From Oscillospiraceae bacterium (lineage in GTDB: Bacteria > Bacillota_A > Clostridia > Oscillospirales > Ruminococcaceae): a stretch of 17,618 nucleotides of DNA. The stretch is from the NCBI GenBank assembly GCA_017523995.1, contig JAFWUX010000058.1:1-17618 (forward strand). The letters are read 5' to 3'. The position numbers and the translations under genes were made by a program. The notes under the pieces were generated by a model. That model was given only the letters and a program-made list of their open reading frames with translations. It did no database searches and was not told where the DNA came from. Shown in pieces: positions 1 through 7,231 of the stretch. Position 1 is the first letter of the stretch. Each line of letters opens with the position of its first letter.

Positions 1-156
1 GTTTGTTACATGACTTTCAAATTCTGAGTCTGCAATGTAGGTGAAATCTCCGACGATAATATTCGGATTCTTAATCGTCGGCTTGACGTATATTTCTTTA
101 TCATATCCGGCTATTGGATGAATGTTGTTCGGATTTGGAACGATTCCGTCTTTCAT
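1..156 (-). CDS. Vat/CatB-like antibiotic O-acetyltransferase, N-terminal 52 residues (runs off left edge)
   Basis: Only the first 52 codons are inside the window. The residues read MKDGIVPNPNNIHPI, then VKPTIKNPNIIVGDFTY. This resembles the N-terminus of xenobiotic acetyltransferases of the left-handed beta-helix (hexapeptide repeat) type, such as streptogramin acetyltransferase VatA (PDPENILPI...KPTITNENILVGEYSY). Such enzymes acetylate streptogramin A or chloramphenicol with acetyl-CoA in the cytosol. The catalytic His and the hexapeptide coils lie outside the window, so the substrate cannot be told. The start at 156 has GGAGG eight bases upstream; an in-frame ATG at 171 would overlap that site. 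The gene is clearly AT-richer than the genes from 415 onward and has a private near-consensus promoter, both consistent with acquisition. Family recognition is from memory of the motifs. A housekeeping hexapeptide acetyltransferase is the main alternative. Confidence 0.72.
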   Translation of the reverse strand, partial: MKDGIVPNPNNIHPIAGYDKEIYVKPTIKNPNIIVGDFTYIADSEFESHVTN

Positions 157-195
157 TTCATCTGCCTCCATAAACTTCGGTTTGTCTTTGCAACA

Positions 196-224
196 ATTAT
201 AGCAAATATTCTCTGTTAAGTCAA
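196..224 (-). promoter_or_regulatory. Sigma-A promoter of the acetyltransferase gene
   Basis: On the - strand, TTGACT (219-224) is followed by a 17-base spacer and a perfect TATAAT (196-201). The spacer ends in TGC, giving an extended -10. The distance to the start codon at 156 is about 40 bases. Confidence 0.85.
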
Positions 225-231
225 TAAAAAT

Positions 232-270
232 GCCATAGTACTTCTGACTGTATATCAGAAATACTATGGC
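232..270 (-). terminator. Hairpin with T-rich flank, between the ATPase and acetyltransferase genes
   Basis: The arms 232-247 (GCCATAGTACTTCTGA) and 255-270 are complementary over 16 bases with one mismatch and a 7-base loop. Read on the - strand the hairpin is followed by ATTTTTATTG, so it can end transcription coming from the ATPase gene at 415-1482. Alternatively it is the end of a small inserted element, because it separates a GC-rich block from the low-GC acetyltransferase block. Confidence 0.55.
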
Positions 271-414
271 TCAAAACTTCTTTATGCGTACCGACCTGAC
301 GCAGGAGCGGCTTTCGCTTTGGCGCAAACCATTCGGGAACAAAACCACGCGGTTTGCGTCTGTATCAGTGACGGGGCAGAGACGCATGAAACAGGATCAC
401 CAAGGTGTGCAGTT
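271..414. other. Unexplained GC-rich stretch between ATPase stop and hairpin
   Basis: Short open frames exist on both strands but none has a convincing ribosome binding site or a recognisable protein. It could be a remnant of a gene cut by the event that brought in the acetyltransferase, or simply a long 3' untranslated region of the ATPase gene. Confidence 0.3.
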
Positions 415-1482
415 TTACGCGCAATCCGCCGGAGATGCCGCGCCGATCTCTGCGATGATGCGCGCGGCGGTCTGATCGAGAAATGCCCGATCAAGCGCGC
501 TGATATAATAGGTTTCCAGTTCATCGTGTATGCGCAGGGCGTCGGCAAGCAGCGAGATCACAGTCTGTTCGGTATGCGCGGCGGTCTTGCTGCAGAAGCG
601 GATCAGGGAGCGATGTTTCCGCAGAATCTCCGCATCGTAAAAGCGCTGCATCCGGATGCATGAGACCGGCGCCGGCAGGTCGGGCGGCGCGGAGCCCGTC
701 ACTGCGGCGACCGTCAGGTGCTGCTGCGGCAGAATCACCGTGACAGGCGGAAAATCCGGTCGGGTGAGCTCCTGCGTCACCTCGCAGACCGCGCCGCAAT
801 CTGCCGCATATTCTGCGAGCGACTGCAGCAGCATCGCTGAGCCGACCCGCATCGGATCATGTACGAGGATCAGGTCAAAGTCCTCCGGCAGATACCGCAC
901 CCGACCGGCAGGGGTCAGCGCCATGCTCTGCCGTCTGCGGATTTCGCCCTGTGTACCGGCATTTTTCGGGATCAGGCGTCTGCCGAGCCGCGCGGCAAAT
1001 CCGCGGAGCTTCTGTGTATCGAGCGCACGGCTGCCGGTCTCCGCGATGATCGCCTCGAACTCTGCAATGCCCGCGATGCCCTTGCGCGCCTGTTGATGCG
1101 CCGCCTGATTTTCACGATACAGCCGCAGAATCTCCGGCGCATGTGTGCGGAGCGGTGCAGGGGACAATCCCGCCGCGAGATCGACCGTCTCGCCGGTGAC
1201 AAAGGGGAGCGGCGTGCTCGCTTCATGCGGCGCGGTTGCATCCGCGAGGAAGATGCCGCGGTCCTCGAGTACAACTGCGTCCAGCGAGTGCGGATCGGAT
1301 GCGCAGTGCCAGCAGGAGACATGCTCTCCTGCGAATGCGGCGGCGGTCTTTTTCATCAGCGTGGATTTGCCCGTGCCAGGTCCGCCTTTCAGATAGTATC
1401 CGTGATAACTGCGGTGTGCCTCCCAGAAGGATGTGACGAATCCTGCCGGTGAAGCACCGCCTAAAAAGTAAGTTCTCTGCAT
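415..1482 (-). CDS. PRK06851-like P-loop ATPase
   Basis: A 355-residue protein with a Walker A motif GGPGTGKST at residues 33-41, just after an N-terminal segment reading YFLGGASPAGFVTSFW. Downstream, HCASDPHSLDAVVLEDRG and DATAPHE match the pattern of the PRK06851 family of Firmicute ATPases (compare HCSSDNDSLDGV and DGTAPH). The role of this family is not established. The protein has no signal peptide or membrane segment and should be cytosolic. The C-terminal third (HDELETYYISALD) is helical and also family-like. The ATG at 1482 has GGGAGG six bases upstream. It is divergent from the C39-like lipoprotein gene; I see no clear promoter for it. Assignment rests on remembered motif similarity. 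Confidence 0.75.
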   Translation of the reverse strand: MQRTYFLGGASPAGFVTSFWEAHRSYHGYYLKGGPGTGKSTLMKKTAAAFAGEHVSCWHCASDPHSLDAVVLEDRGIFLADATAPHEASTPLPFVTGETVDLAAGLSPAPLRTHAPEILRLYRENQAAHQQARKGIAGIAEFEAIIAETGSRALDTQKLRGFAARLGRRLIPKNAGTQGEIRRRQSMALTPAGRVRYLPEDFDLILVHDPMRVGSAMLLQSLAEYAADCGAVCEVTQELTRPDFPPVTVILPQQHLTVAAVTGSAPPDLPAPVSCIRMQRFYDAEILRKHRSLIRFCSKTAAHTEQTVISLLADALRIHDELETYYISALDRAFLDQTAARIIAEIGAASPADCA

Positions 1483-1607
1483 ATTGACCTCCCAGAAATT
1501 GCGGCTGTGCCGTTTGCTTTAGTTTATGCAGATTGGGGCAAATTGCTACAAAATCGGGCTGCATCCGCCGCGATTTCGGGGAGAGGGTATATTCTAATGT
1601 TTTTTGT

Positions 1608-1636
1608 TTGACAAATTTTGCGTTTTCGTGTATAAT
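1608..1636 (+). promoter_or_regulatory. Consensus sigma-A promoter for the C39-like lipoprotein gene
   Basis: TTGACA (1608-1613), a 17-base spacer and TATAAT (1631-1636): a perfect match to consensus at both hexamers with ideal spacing. Transcription should begin near 1643, about 40 bases before the TTG start at 1683. Confidence 0.9.
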
Positions 1637-1682
1637 AACGGAGACATAAGGTGAAAATGGAATGGAATGAGGAGAGATTAGA

Positions 1683-2612
1683 TTGGAGAATCATTTGCGG
1701 CTGCGCGACCTTTTGCTGCTGGTCTGCGCGCCGTTGACTGTGCTGCTCTGCTGCAGCTGCGGCGAAATCATCACGCCGCCCGAGGACTCCGAAGCGCTGC
1801 TGCCGGAAAATGTTGTCCAGAGCATTCTCGGCGCAACCACGGAGACCGTTGTGACCACAACCGTCACGCTGAATCCGGTCTGGCAGGAGCGTGCGATCGG
1901 CAATTACAACGGCAACAACGGCATCGTGATTGAGGGTGTGCCGCATTATACGCAGTTCACCAAATATCTGACGGCATGCGAATCGCTTGCGTCGGTTTCG
2001 GTGCTGCAGTATTACGGTGTGGATATCGACATCGACACCTTTATTGATGATTATCTGCCGCGAGCAAAGTATCCCGATTACGGCAGGGACGGCGAGCTGC
2101 ACGGCGCAAGTCCGTGGGAGTTTTTCATCGGTGATCCGCGGGATGCGGGCGGTTTCGGCTGCTACAATACGGCGATCGTCAAGGCAATCAACAAGTTTGC
2201 GGACGGTCTTGCGGTTCCGCTGGACGGCCTTTCGATCGACGATCTCTGCAGCGAGTACATCGACAAGGGTCAGCCGGTGATCTTCTGGGGCTCGATCCAT
2301 ATGCAGCGGCCGTATGTCAGTGAATTTCAGTGGATACTGCCGAACGGCGAGCTCTATCAGTTCATCAATCCGGAGCACGCGCTTGTGCTGATCGGCTATG
2401 ATGATGAATGGTATTATTTCTGCGATTCAATGTCGGAGAAGGATGTCACGCCTTATAACAAGCAGGCGGTCGAAGCGGCATATGAGGCACTGGGGGAGCA
2501 GGCGGTTGTGATTGACCCGCTGATTCTCGAAGCCCTGCCGCAGCGCATGCGCGTTCCGGTCACGAATGCAGATGAAGACGGGGAGGAAGTTGAAATTGCA
2601 GCTGCCGAATGA
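1683..2612 (+). CDS. C39-like cysteine peptidase lipoprotein
   Basis: A 309-residue exported protein. Residues 8-26 form a hydrophobic signal ending in LLCCSC, a non-standard but plausible lipobox with Cys26 as the lipidated residue. A short Thr-rich stalk (52-64, TTETVVTTTVTLN) leads into a papain-like fold of the Peptidase_C39_2 type. VPHYTQ (86-91) is followed by LTACESLASVSVLQYYG with predicted nucleophile Cys99; His232 in NPEHALVLIGYDD and Asp248 in YYFCDS complete a likely triad. It probably cuts peptides or isopeptides at the outer face of the membrane; the substrate is unknown. The start is TTG (1683) with GGAGAG six bases upstream; nearby ATG codons are out of frame or run into a stop. 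It overlaps the DUF4250 gene by about 17 bases, implying cotranscription. Confidence 0.8.
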   Translation: MENHLRLRDLLLLVCAPLTVLLCCSCGEIITPPEDSEALLPENVVQSILGATTETVVTTTVTLNPVWQERAIGNYNGNNGIVIEGVPHYTQFTKYLTACESLASVSVLQYYGVDIDIDTFIDDYLPRAKYPDYGRDGELHGASPWEFFIGDPRDAGGFGCYNTAIVKAINKFADGLAVPLDGLSIDDLCSEYIDKGQPVIFWGSIHMQRPYVSEFQWILPNGELYQFINPEHALVLIGYDDEWYYFCDSMSEKDVTPYNKQAVEAAYEALGEQAVVIDPLILEALPQRMRVPVTNADEDGEEVEIAAAE

Positions 2613-2772
2613 TGTGTTTATCCTGTTCAGTTTTCTGAATACACAGCTCCGCGATACGGGCATGACACTTGCAGAGTTCTGCGAGGAGCATCAGCTTGAT
2701 CAGGAGGCGCTGACCGAAAAACTGCGCGCCGCCGGTTTCCGCTACGATGACTCCCAGCGCCGGTTCCGGTGA
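2596..2772 (+). CDS. DUF4250 family small protein
   Basis: A 58-residue protein starting MQLPNDVFILFSFLNTQLRD, then LAEFCEEHQLD and a C-terminal FRYDDSQRRF. This matches the pattern I know for DUF4250 (M-LPKDP-MLLSFVNTKLRD ... L-ELC ... Y-YD---N-F), a short Firmicute family of unknown function. I chose TTG 2596 because family members begin right before LP, and GGAGG lies nine bases upstream inside the preceding gene. TTG 2590 and ATG 2566 are in frame but fit less well. The start overlaps the end of the C39-like gene in another frame, so translation is probably coupled. No signal peptide or membrane segment. Confidence 0.75.
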   Translation: MQLPNDVFILFSFLNTQLRDTGMTLAEFCEEHQLDQEALTEKLRAAGFRYDDSQRRFR

Positions 2773-2779
2773 TAGAGGT

Positions 2780-2857
2780 ATCGCTTCGCGATGAATTTGT
2801 AATGGGCTCCGCCCAAACCCGCCAAAGGGTCACTGACCCTTTGGAATCCCATTTTTA
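2780..2857 (+). repeat. Array of three compact hairpins ending in a T-run
   Basis: Three perfect small hairpins follow one another: ATCGC-TTC-GCGAT (2780-2792), TGGGC-TCC-GCCCA (2803-2815) and CCAAAGGGTC-ACT-GACCCTTTGG (2822-2844), each with a 3-base loop. The last is followed by AATCCCATTTTTAT. It can terminate the 1683-2772 operon. The modular build looks like a dispersed intergenic repeat of REP type rather than a single terminator, but no second copy is seen in this window. Confidence 0.6.
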
Positions 2858-2870
2858 TATGTGATACAGG

Positions 2871-2912
2871 AAAAGCCGCTCAATTTTCGCATTGCGCAGA
2901 ATTGAGCGGCTT
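2871..2912 (-). terminator. Terminator of the GH25 gene
   Basis: Perfect 13-bp stem AAGCCGCTCAATT (2873-2885) with its complement at 2900-2912 and a 14-base loop. On the - strand it is followed by TTTTCC, and it lies about 50 bases past the stop of the gene at 2963. The + strand side is also T-rich, so it may work in both directions. Confidence 0.75.
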
Positions 2913-2962
2913 CATTCTATTTCAACATAAAATGGGGGGCGGGCAGCCCGTTTGATACCGGA

Positions 2963-4357
2963 CTATCCCTTTGCGGCTTTCGTTTTTTCGATCTGGAGGC
3001 GGATGAGCGCGGACTGATAACCGATCTCCAGCGCATAGAATGTCTTGGAGACAATGCGGTAGAGCGGTGTGCGCTCGAGCTTGAGCTTCTGTCCGATTCT
3101 GGTTGCCGTGCCGCAGATCTTCCGCAGCGAGAAGTGCTTGAGTGTCCAGACCGTCATGCGTGTGCCGAAGCGTCCGCGCGGCGGTTTGATCTTCGATTCC
3201 TCCTGATCATGGGAATGCTTTTTCTCTTTGGATTTTCCGTCCGATTCACTGCTCTCACCGGAATCGGCGCTGTGTGCTGCGGAATCCTCGCCGTGGTCGC
3301 TGACGGTAAACTCTGACTCGGCAACGTCAAACGCGGTGTCCGAAGCATCAACCGCAGTGATGCGCAGCTCGTATTCGCCGTCCGGCAATGTGGAAAAGAT
3401 CAGCTTTTTCGTGAAAAATCCGGTGAGCTTGTAGTCGCGCGCATGCGGATAGACCGAGACAGTCTGCACCGGTTCGCCGGGCTTGCTGAGATCGTAGATC
3501 GCGCCGGTGATCGAGCGGATGACCGAGTCTGAGCTGATCGTGCCTGCAATTGTGAAGTTTGAGCCGGATTTGAGCGTACCGCTCGGCAGCTCGGAGTTGA
3601 GGAGTGCAGCGGAGTGGTTGAAGAAGCTGTATGTATAGCAGATGTTGCAGTCAACGGTTGTGCGGATGCCGGGCGCTCTGCCGCATCCGGAATACTGCCA
3701 GATTGTCGCCTCGGCGGAGAGATCGTGCCCTGCGGGGCTGGAAAGACCGTTTACCGAGTTGAAGTAGTTTGCCTCCCAGATCGGGTAACCGGCATCCTGA
3801 AGCTGTTTGCGGTCGATACACTCATTGAAGAACGCGGAGCTCGAGTAGACACCCGCCGTGTGACCGGCATCCTCGATCATCTCGAGACCTGTCAGCAGCG
3901 CCGGCATGAAAACGCTCGGGGAGAGGTGCTCCTGCCGCGATGCGGATTCCATATCGAGAAAGACCGGAAACTCAAAGGATTTATCCTTGAGAAAGCTCAG
4001 CATATAAGAGACATCCTCCTCGAATTCCTCGGTGCTGGCGGCGTCGGTGAACATGTAGCAGCCGACGGCAAGACCTGCTTTTTTCGCGGCGGCATAGTTC
4101 GTTTCAAAGGTCGCATCGACCTCCCAGTCATCATAGGCGCGGATGACCTTGCAGCAGCGGATGATCACGAATTTGACATCGCTTTGCGCGAGTTCCTCCC
4201 AGTTGATCTCCTCCTGATATTTGGAGATGTCGATACCGAGAATCTCGGCGGCGGCTTTCGCCGGTGGAGCGCTATCCTGCAGCGTACCGGTCAGCAGAAT
4301 GACGAACATGACCACGGCGGTCAGCACCGCGCCCAGACGGCGCAGAATACGATCCAA
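2963..4357 (-). CDS. GH25 lysozyme-like exported protein with beta domain and basic tail
   Basis: A 464-residue protein. Residues 10-27 are a hydrophobic signal or membrane anchor. Residues 39-250 are a glycoside hydrolase family 25 (muramidase) domain: GIDISKYQ (41-48) opens the barrel with Asp43, FLDMES (133-138) supplies the catalytic pair Asp135/Glu137, and WQYSG plus VDCN (235-238) close it. GH25 enzymes cleave MurNAc-GlcNAc bonds of peptidoglycan. Residues 258-352 look like an immunoglobulin-like beta domain, followed by a Ser/Asp/Glu-rich linker (353-388) and a 75-residue strongly basic tail with no known match. The tail could hold the protein to anionic wall polymers (inference). The start is TTG 4357, with AAAGGAG seven bases upstream; longer forms lack a binding site and read through the promoter. 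Single-gene unit with its own promoter and terminator. Confidence 0.85.
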   Translation of the reverse strand: MDRILRRLGAVLTAVVMFVILLTGTLQDSAPPAKAAAEILGIDISKYQEEINWEELAQSDVKFVIIRCCKVIRAYDDWEVDATFETNYAAAKKAGLAVGCYMFTDAASTEEFEEDVSYMLSFLKDKSFEFPVFLDMESASRQEHLSPSVFMPALLTGLEMIEDAGHTAGVYSSSAFFNECIDRKQLQDAGYPIWEANYFNSVNGLSSPAGHDLSAEATIWQYSGCGRAPGIRTTVDCNICYTYSFFNHSAALLNSELPSGTLKSGSNFTIAGTISSDSVIRSITGAIYDLSKPGEPVQTVSVYPHARDYKLTGFFTKKLIFSTLPDGEYELRITAVDASDTAFDVAESEFTVSDHGEDSAAHSADSGESSESDGKSKEKKHSHDQEESKIKPPRGRFGTRMTVWTLKHFSLRKICGTATRIGQKLKLERTPLYRIVSKTFYALEIGYQSALIRLQIEKTKAAKG

Positions 4358-4394
4358 GATACCACTCCTTTCCGAAAAAATTACAATCTTATAT

Positions 4395-4423
4395 ATTATA
4401 GCACATTTTGGCAGAAATTGCAA
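4395..4423 (-). promoter_or_regulatory. Sigma-A promoter of the GH25 gene
   Basis: On the - strand, TTGCAA (4418-4423), a 17-base spacer ending in TGTGC, and TATAAT (4395-4400). Extended -10 (TGC before TATAAT). About 38 bases upstream of the TTG start at 4357. Confidence 0.82.
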
Positions 4424-4521
4424 GATTTTTGCGTGATTTTCCGCAGCCGCCGCGATGCTGTCTGATTCCCTGCCCGCTGCCGGTGATATTTCCGCAGATT
4501 CCGCAGCCGCATACATACAGA

Positions 4522-4561
4522 AAACCGCTGAAATGCACGGAACAGCGCATTTCAGCGGTTT
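4522..4561 (-). terminator. Terminator of the GGDEF gene
   Basis: A perfect 15-bp stem (4522-4536 with 4547-4561, arm AAACCGCTGAAATGC) and 10-base loop, beginning eight bases after the stop codon of the GGDEF gene. On the - strand it is followed by TTCTGT, extending a TTTT run at the stem foot. Confidence 0.8.
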
Positions 4562-4568
4562 GCCTGAT

Positions 4569-5864
4569 TTACCGGACGCAGATGCGGTTTCTGCCCTCGG
4601 ATTTTGCGTTGTAGAGCGCCTGATCGGCACGCTCGAACCATGTCTCGAGCACATCCCTGCGCAGCAGCGCAGAGGCACCGACGCTGCATGTGATCGAGCC
4701 TGCTGTCTCAAATTCCGCTTCTTCGATGCTTTTGCGGAGCAGTTCGGCGGTTTCCGCGAGTGCATCGCCGTCGAGATCATAGACAACGGCAGCAAATTCC
4801 TCGCCGTCCCAGCGCCCGAATGCAGCATTCTTCTCCTTGAGCGCATCCTGCACGATTTCTGCGAAACGGATCAGCGTGGTGTCACCGACCGCATGACCGA
4901 AGCGGTCATTGACGGTCTTGAAATGGTCGATATCGAGGATCAGCAGCGAGACCGGTGTGCTGTCCTTGTGATTCGCCTCGATCGCGTTGCAGAGCTCGGT
5001 TTCGAGACGTCCGTGGTTGAAGATTTTGGTCATCGGGTCGCGCGAGGCGAGCTCCTCATAGTGCTTGAGCGTTGCCTGCATGCTGACTGTCGTATCGTGG
5101 ATATTCTGCACCATGTAGACAAAGCGGTAGTCATTTTCATTGGTGGTATCCATGCGCCCGAAGATCAGCTTGACCCAGATGAACACGCCGTCGAGATTCT
5201 GCATCTGGATATCGAAGGATTCGATGTGTCCCGGTGCAAAATGCGTGCGCAGATATTCCGGATCGGATTTTTTGAGGAACTTTGGCTGATCTTTTTCGAG
5301 GAACATCTTGGAGATCATCTGCCGCCATGCGGAGTAGCTGATTTCCGGATTCATCGTGTCCTCGGAGACCTCTGTCAGCGAGATGCTGCTGGTTGTATCA
5401 TGCGTCAGATCAAAACACATGGAATAGAGATAGATATTCTGGATTGTGTTGACCTTTTTCAGCGTGTCGGCGTCATCCTCGCAGGCGCTTGCATCGAGCT
5501 CGTCCAGCAGGATCAGGCTGAGCGCCGTACCTTCGATCGGCTGGATCATCATCTGCACGATATGCGGCTCGTCATGGACCAGCAGATTGAGCCGCTTGCT
5601 GCTTTTTCCGGTGAAGCTGCCGAAAATGGGGATGAAGACCTGATAATCCTCCGTGATGCCTTTATCCGACTTGTTGAAGTGGAACCAGAGCTTCTGGATC
5701 AGCTCCAGATAGGTTCCGTTTTCATCGAGCAGCTCCGCAAAGATGCCGCGCCGCACGAGCGCACGGTAGGAATCCGCTTTCTGGTCTGCAATGACCATTG
5801 CCCCGACGGAATTTCCGAAGTAATCCAATGCCTTCCCGAATGTGATTTGATCCATGTTTTGCAT
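4569..5864 (-). CDS. Soluble GGDEF-domain protein with PAS-like domain and altered active-site motif
   Basis: A 431-residue protein without signal peptide or membrane segments. Residues 1-165 are an unrecognised sensory region; residues 175-260 look like a PAS/PAC fold (DIQMQNLDGVFIWVKLIF, then VQNIHDTT). A linker helix leads to a GGDEF diguanylate cyclase domain (270-431) with RDPMTKIFNHGRL, the metal-site strand LILDIDHFKTVND (Asp311) and GRWDGEEFAAVV. The signature reads D353-G-E-E-F instead of GG(D/E)EF, so the first Gly is Asp. The inhibitory RxxD site is absent (E and A at those positions). It may make c-di-GMP, make it poorly, or act as a GTP/c-di-GMP receptor. The start ATG 5864 has AAAGGA nine bases upstream; ATG 5855 is also possible. 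It is divergent from prfA. Confidence 0.88.
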   Translation of the reverse strand: MQNMDQITFGKALDYFGNSVGAMVIADQKADSYRALVRRGIFAELLDENGTYLELIQKLWFHFNKSDKGITEDYQVFIPIFGSFTGKSSKRLNLLVHDEPHIVQMMIQPIEGTALSLILLDELDASACEDDADTLKKVNTIQNIYLYSMCFDLTHDTTSSISLTEVSEDTMNPEISYSAWRQMISKMFLEKDQPKFLKKSDPEYLRTHFAPGHIESFDIQMQNLDGVFIWVKLIFGRMDTTNENDYRFVYMVQNIHDTTVSMQATLKHYEELASRDPMTKIFNHGRLETELCNAIEANHKDSTPVSLLILDIDHFKTVNDRFGHAVGDTTLIRFAEIVQDALKEKNAAFGRWDGEEFAAVVYDLDGDALAETAELLRKSIEEAEFETAGSITCSVGASALLRRDVLETWFERADQALYNAKSEGRNRICVR

Positions 5865-5935
5865 ACAGCACCATCCTTTTTGTCTTTGGGCGGCGGTGAT
5901 ATAAAATATGCCGTCCTGTCATAATCGTTATTTGT

Positions 5936-5964
5936 ATTATAGCATATTGCACAGAAAAATTCAA
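5936..5964 (-). promoter_or_regulatory. Sigma-A promoter of the GGDEF gene
   Basis: On the - strand, TTGAAT (5959-5964), a 17-base spacer ending in ATGC, and TATAAT (5936-5941); extended -10. The 5' untranslated region would be about 65 bases. Confidence 0.82.
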
Positions 5965-6042
5965 TAACAAATTATGAATAAATGAAAAATGACACAGAAG
6001 ATGCGTTTTTTTGTGCAACATGCGCTGCGTTCCGGCAGGGGC

Positions 6043-6071
6043 TTGCCGTTTTCGCGAAAACGTGCTATAAT
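6043..6071 (+). promoter_or_regulatory. prfA promoter with a 16-bp palindrome filling the spacer
   Basis: TTGCCG (6043-6048), a 17-base spacer and TATAAT (6066-6071) with TGC before it. The bases 6047-6062 (CGTTTTCGCGAAAACG) form a perfect palindrome that lies almost exactly between the two hexamers, as an operator would. The transcript should start near 6078, so an ATG at 6080 would be leaderless; this supports the start at 6107. Confidence 0.78.
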
Positions 6072-6106
6072 AAAAATGTATGTGCCTGCATGAAAGGATG
6101 AATCAG

Positions 6107-7186
6107 ATGCAGAATGAGGAGCAGCTCCGGCGCGCGGAGCAGAAATATGACGAACTGACCGAGCGGCTGCAGGACGGCAGTATTGCAGCGGATCCAGCAA
6201 AGCTTGCATCGCTCATGAAAGAATATAAACAATTGACGCCGGTTGTGGAGGCGTACCGCAGCTATATCGCCTGCCGTGATTCGGTCGCGGAGCTCGATGC
6301 GCTGCTTGCCGATCCGGAGACCGATGCCGAATTCCGCAGCATGGCGCAGGAGGAGCGGCTTTCGGAGACCGCAAAGCTTGCGGAGCTTGAAACCGAAATC
6401 CAGAAGCTGCTGATGCCTGAGAATGAAGCCGACAGCCGCAATGTCATCGTTGAGATCCGCAGCGGCGCGGGCGGCGAGGAGGCTGCACTCTTTGCGCATT
6501 CGCTGCACCGGATGTATTCGATGTATGCGGAGCGGCAGGGCTGGCAGCAGACTGTTATGAATCTCAGCGAGACCGAGCTTGGCGGCACAAAGGAAGTGAC
6601 CTTCTCGCTCGCGGGCGACCATGTCTACGCGAAGATGAAATTCGAGAGCGGTGTCCACCGCGTGCAGCGCGTGCCAGAGACCGAATCGCAGGGCAGGGTG
6701 CACACCTCAACGGTGACTGTCGCCGTGCTGCAGGAGGTCGAGGATGTTGAACTGGAGCTGAACCCGAATGATCTGCGGATTGATGTGTTCCGCTCGAGCG
6801 GCGCAGGCGGTCAGCATATCAACAAAACATCATCTGCGATCCGCGTGACGCATATCCCGACCGGCATGGTTGTCGAGTGTCAGGATGAGCGTTCGCAGTA
6901 TAAAAACAAGGACAGAGCGCTCGCCGTGCTGCGTGCGCGGCTCTATGCAAAGGCGCAGGCGGAGCAGGATGCACAGGTCGCTGCGGAGCGCCGCGGACAG
7001 GTCGGCTCCGGTGACCGTTCGGAAAAAATCCGCACCTATAATTTTCCGCAGTCGCGCCTGACCGATCACCGCATCGGCTTTTCGCTCTACCGCCTCGATG
7101 ATGTCATGAACGGCGATCTCGACGCGGTCTTTGATGCGCTGATGCAGGCGGAGCAGGCGGAGAAGCTGGCAGGCGGCGCGGAATAA
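6107..7186 (+). CDS. prfA: Peptide chain release factor 1
   Basis: A 359-residue protein, the usual length for RF1. It recognises UAA and UAG stop codons on the ribosome and triggers peptide release. The tripeptide anticodon PxT is Pro190-Glu-Thr192 within VQRVPETESQGRVHTS, and the catalytic GGQ is at 234-236 in SSGAGGQHINKTSSAIRVTH. RF2 would show SPF in place of PxT. The N-terminal helices (1-100) match domain 1. ATG 6107 has AAAGGA eight bases upstream and gives the family length; ATG 6098 and 6080 are in frame but too close to the transcript start. It leads a likely operon with the three genes downstream. In many bacteria prfA is linked to prmC and a Sua5-type gene; here prmC is missing from between them. 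Confidence 0.97.
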   Translation: MQNEEQLRRAEQKYDELTERLQDGSIAADPAKLASLMKEYKQLTPVVEAYRSYIACRDSVAELDALLADPETDAEFRSMAQEERLSETAKLAELETEIQKLLMPENEADSRNVIVEIRSGAGGEEAALFAHSLHRMYSMYAERQGWQQTVMNLSETELGGTKEVTFSLAGDHVYAKMKFESGVHRVQRVPETESQGRVHTSTVTVAVLQEVEDVELELNPNDLRIDVFRSSGAGGQHINKTSSAIRVTHIPTGMVVECQDERSQYKNKDRALAVLRARLYAKAQAEQDAQVAAERRGQVGSGDRSEKIRTYNFPQSRLTDHRIGFSLYRLDDVMNGDLDAVFDALMQAEQAEKLAGGAE

Positions 7187-7231
7187 AAAGCGCACATAAG
7201 AGAAATGATCAGAATACAGAGGTGAACGTAT

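Noticed and set aside
4455..5924. 489-residue open frame on the + strand
   Set aside because: Antisense to the GGDEF gene and passes through its terminator and promoter.
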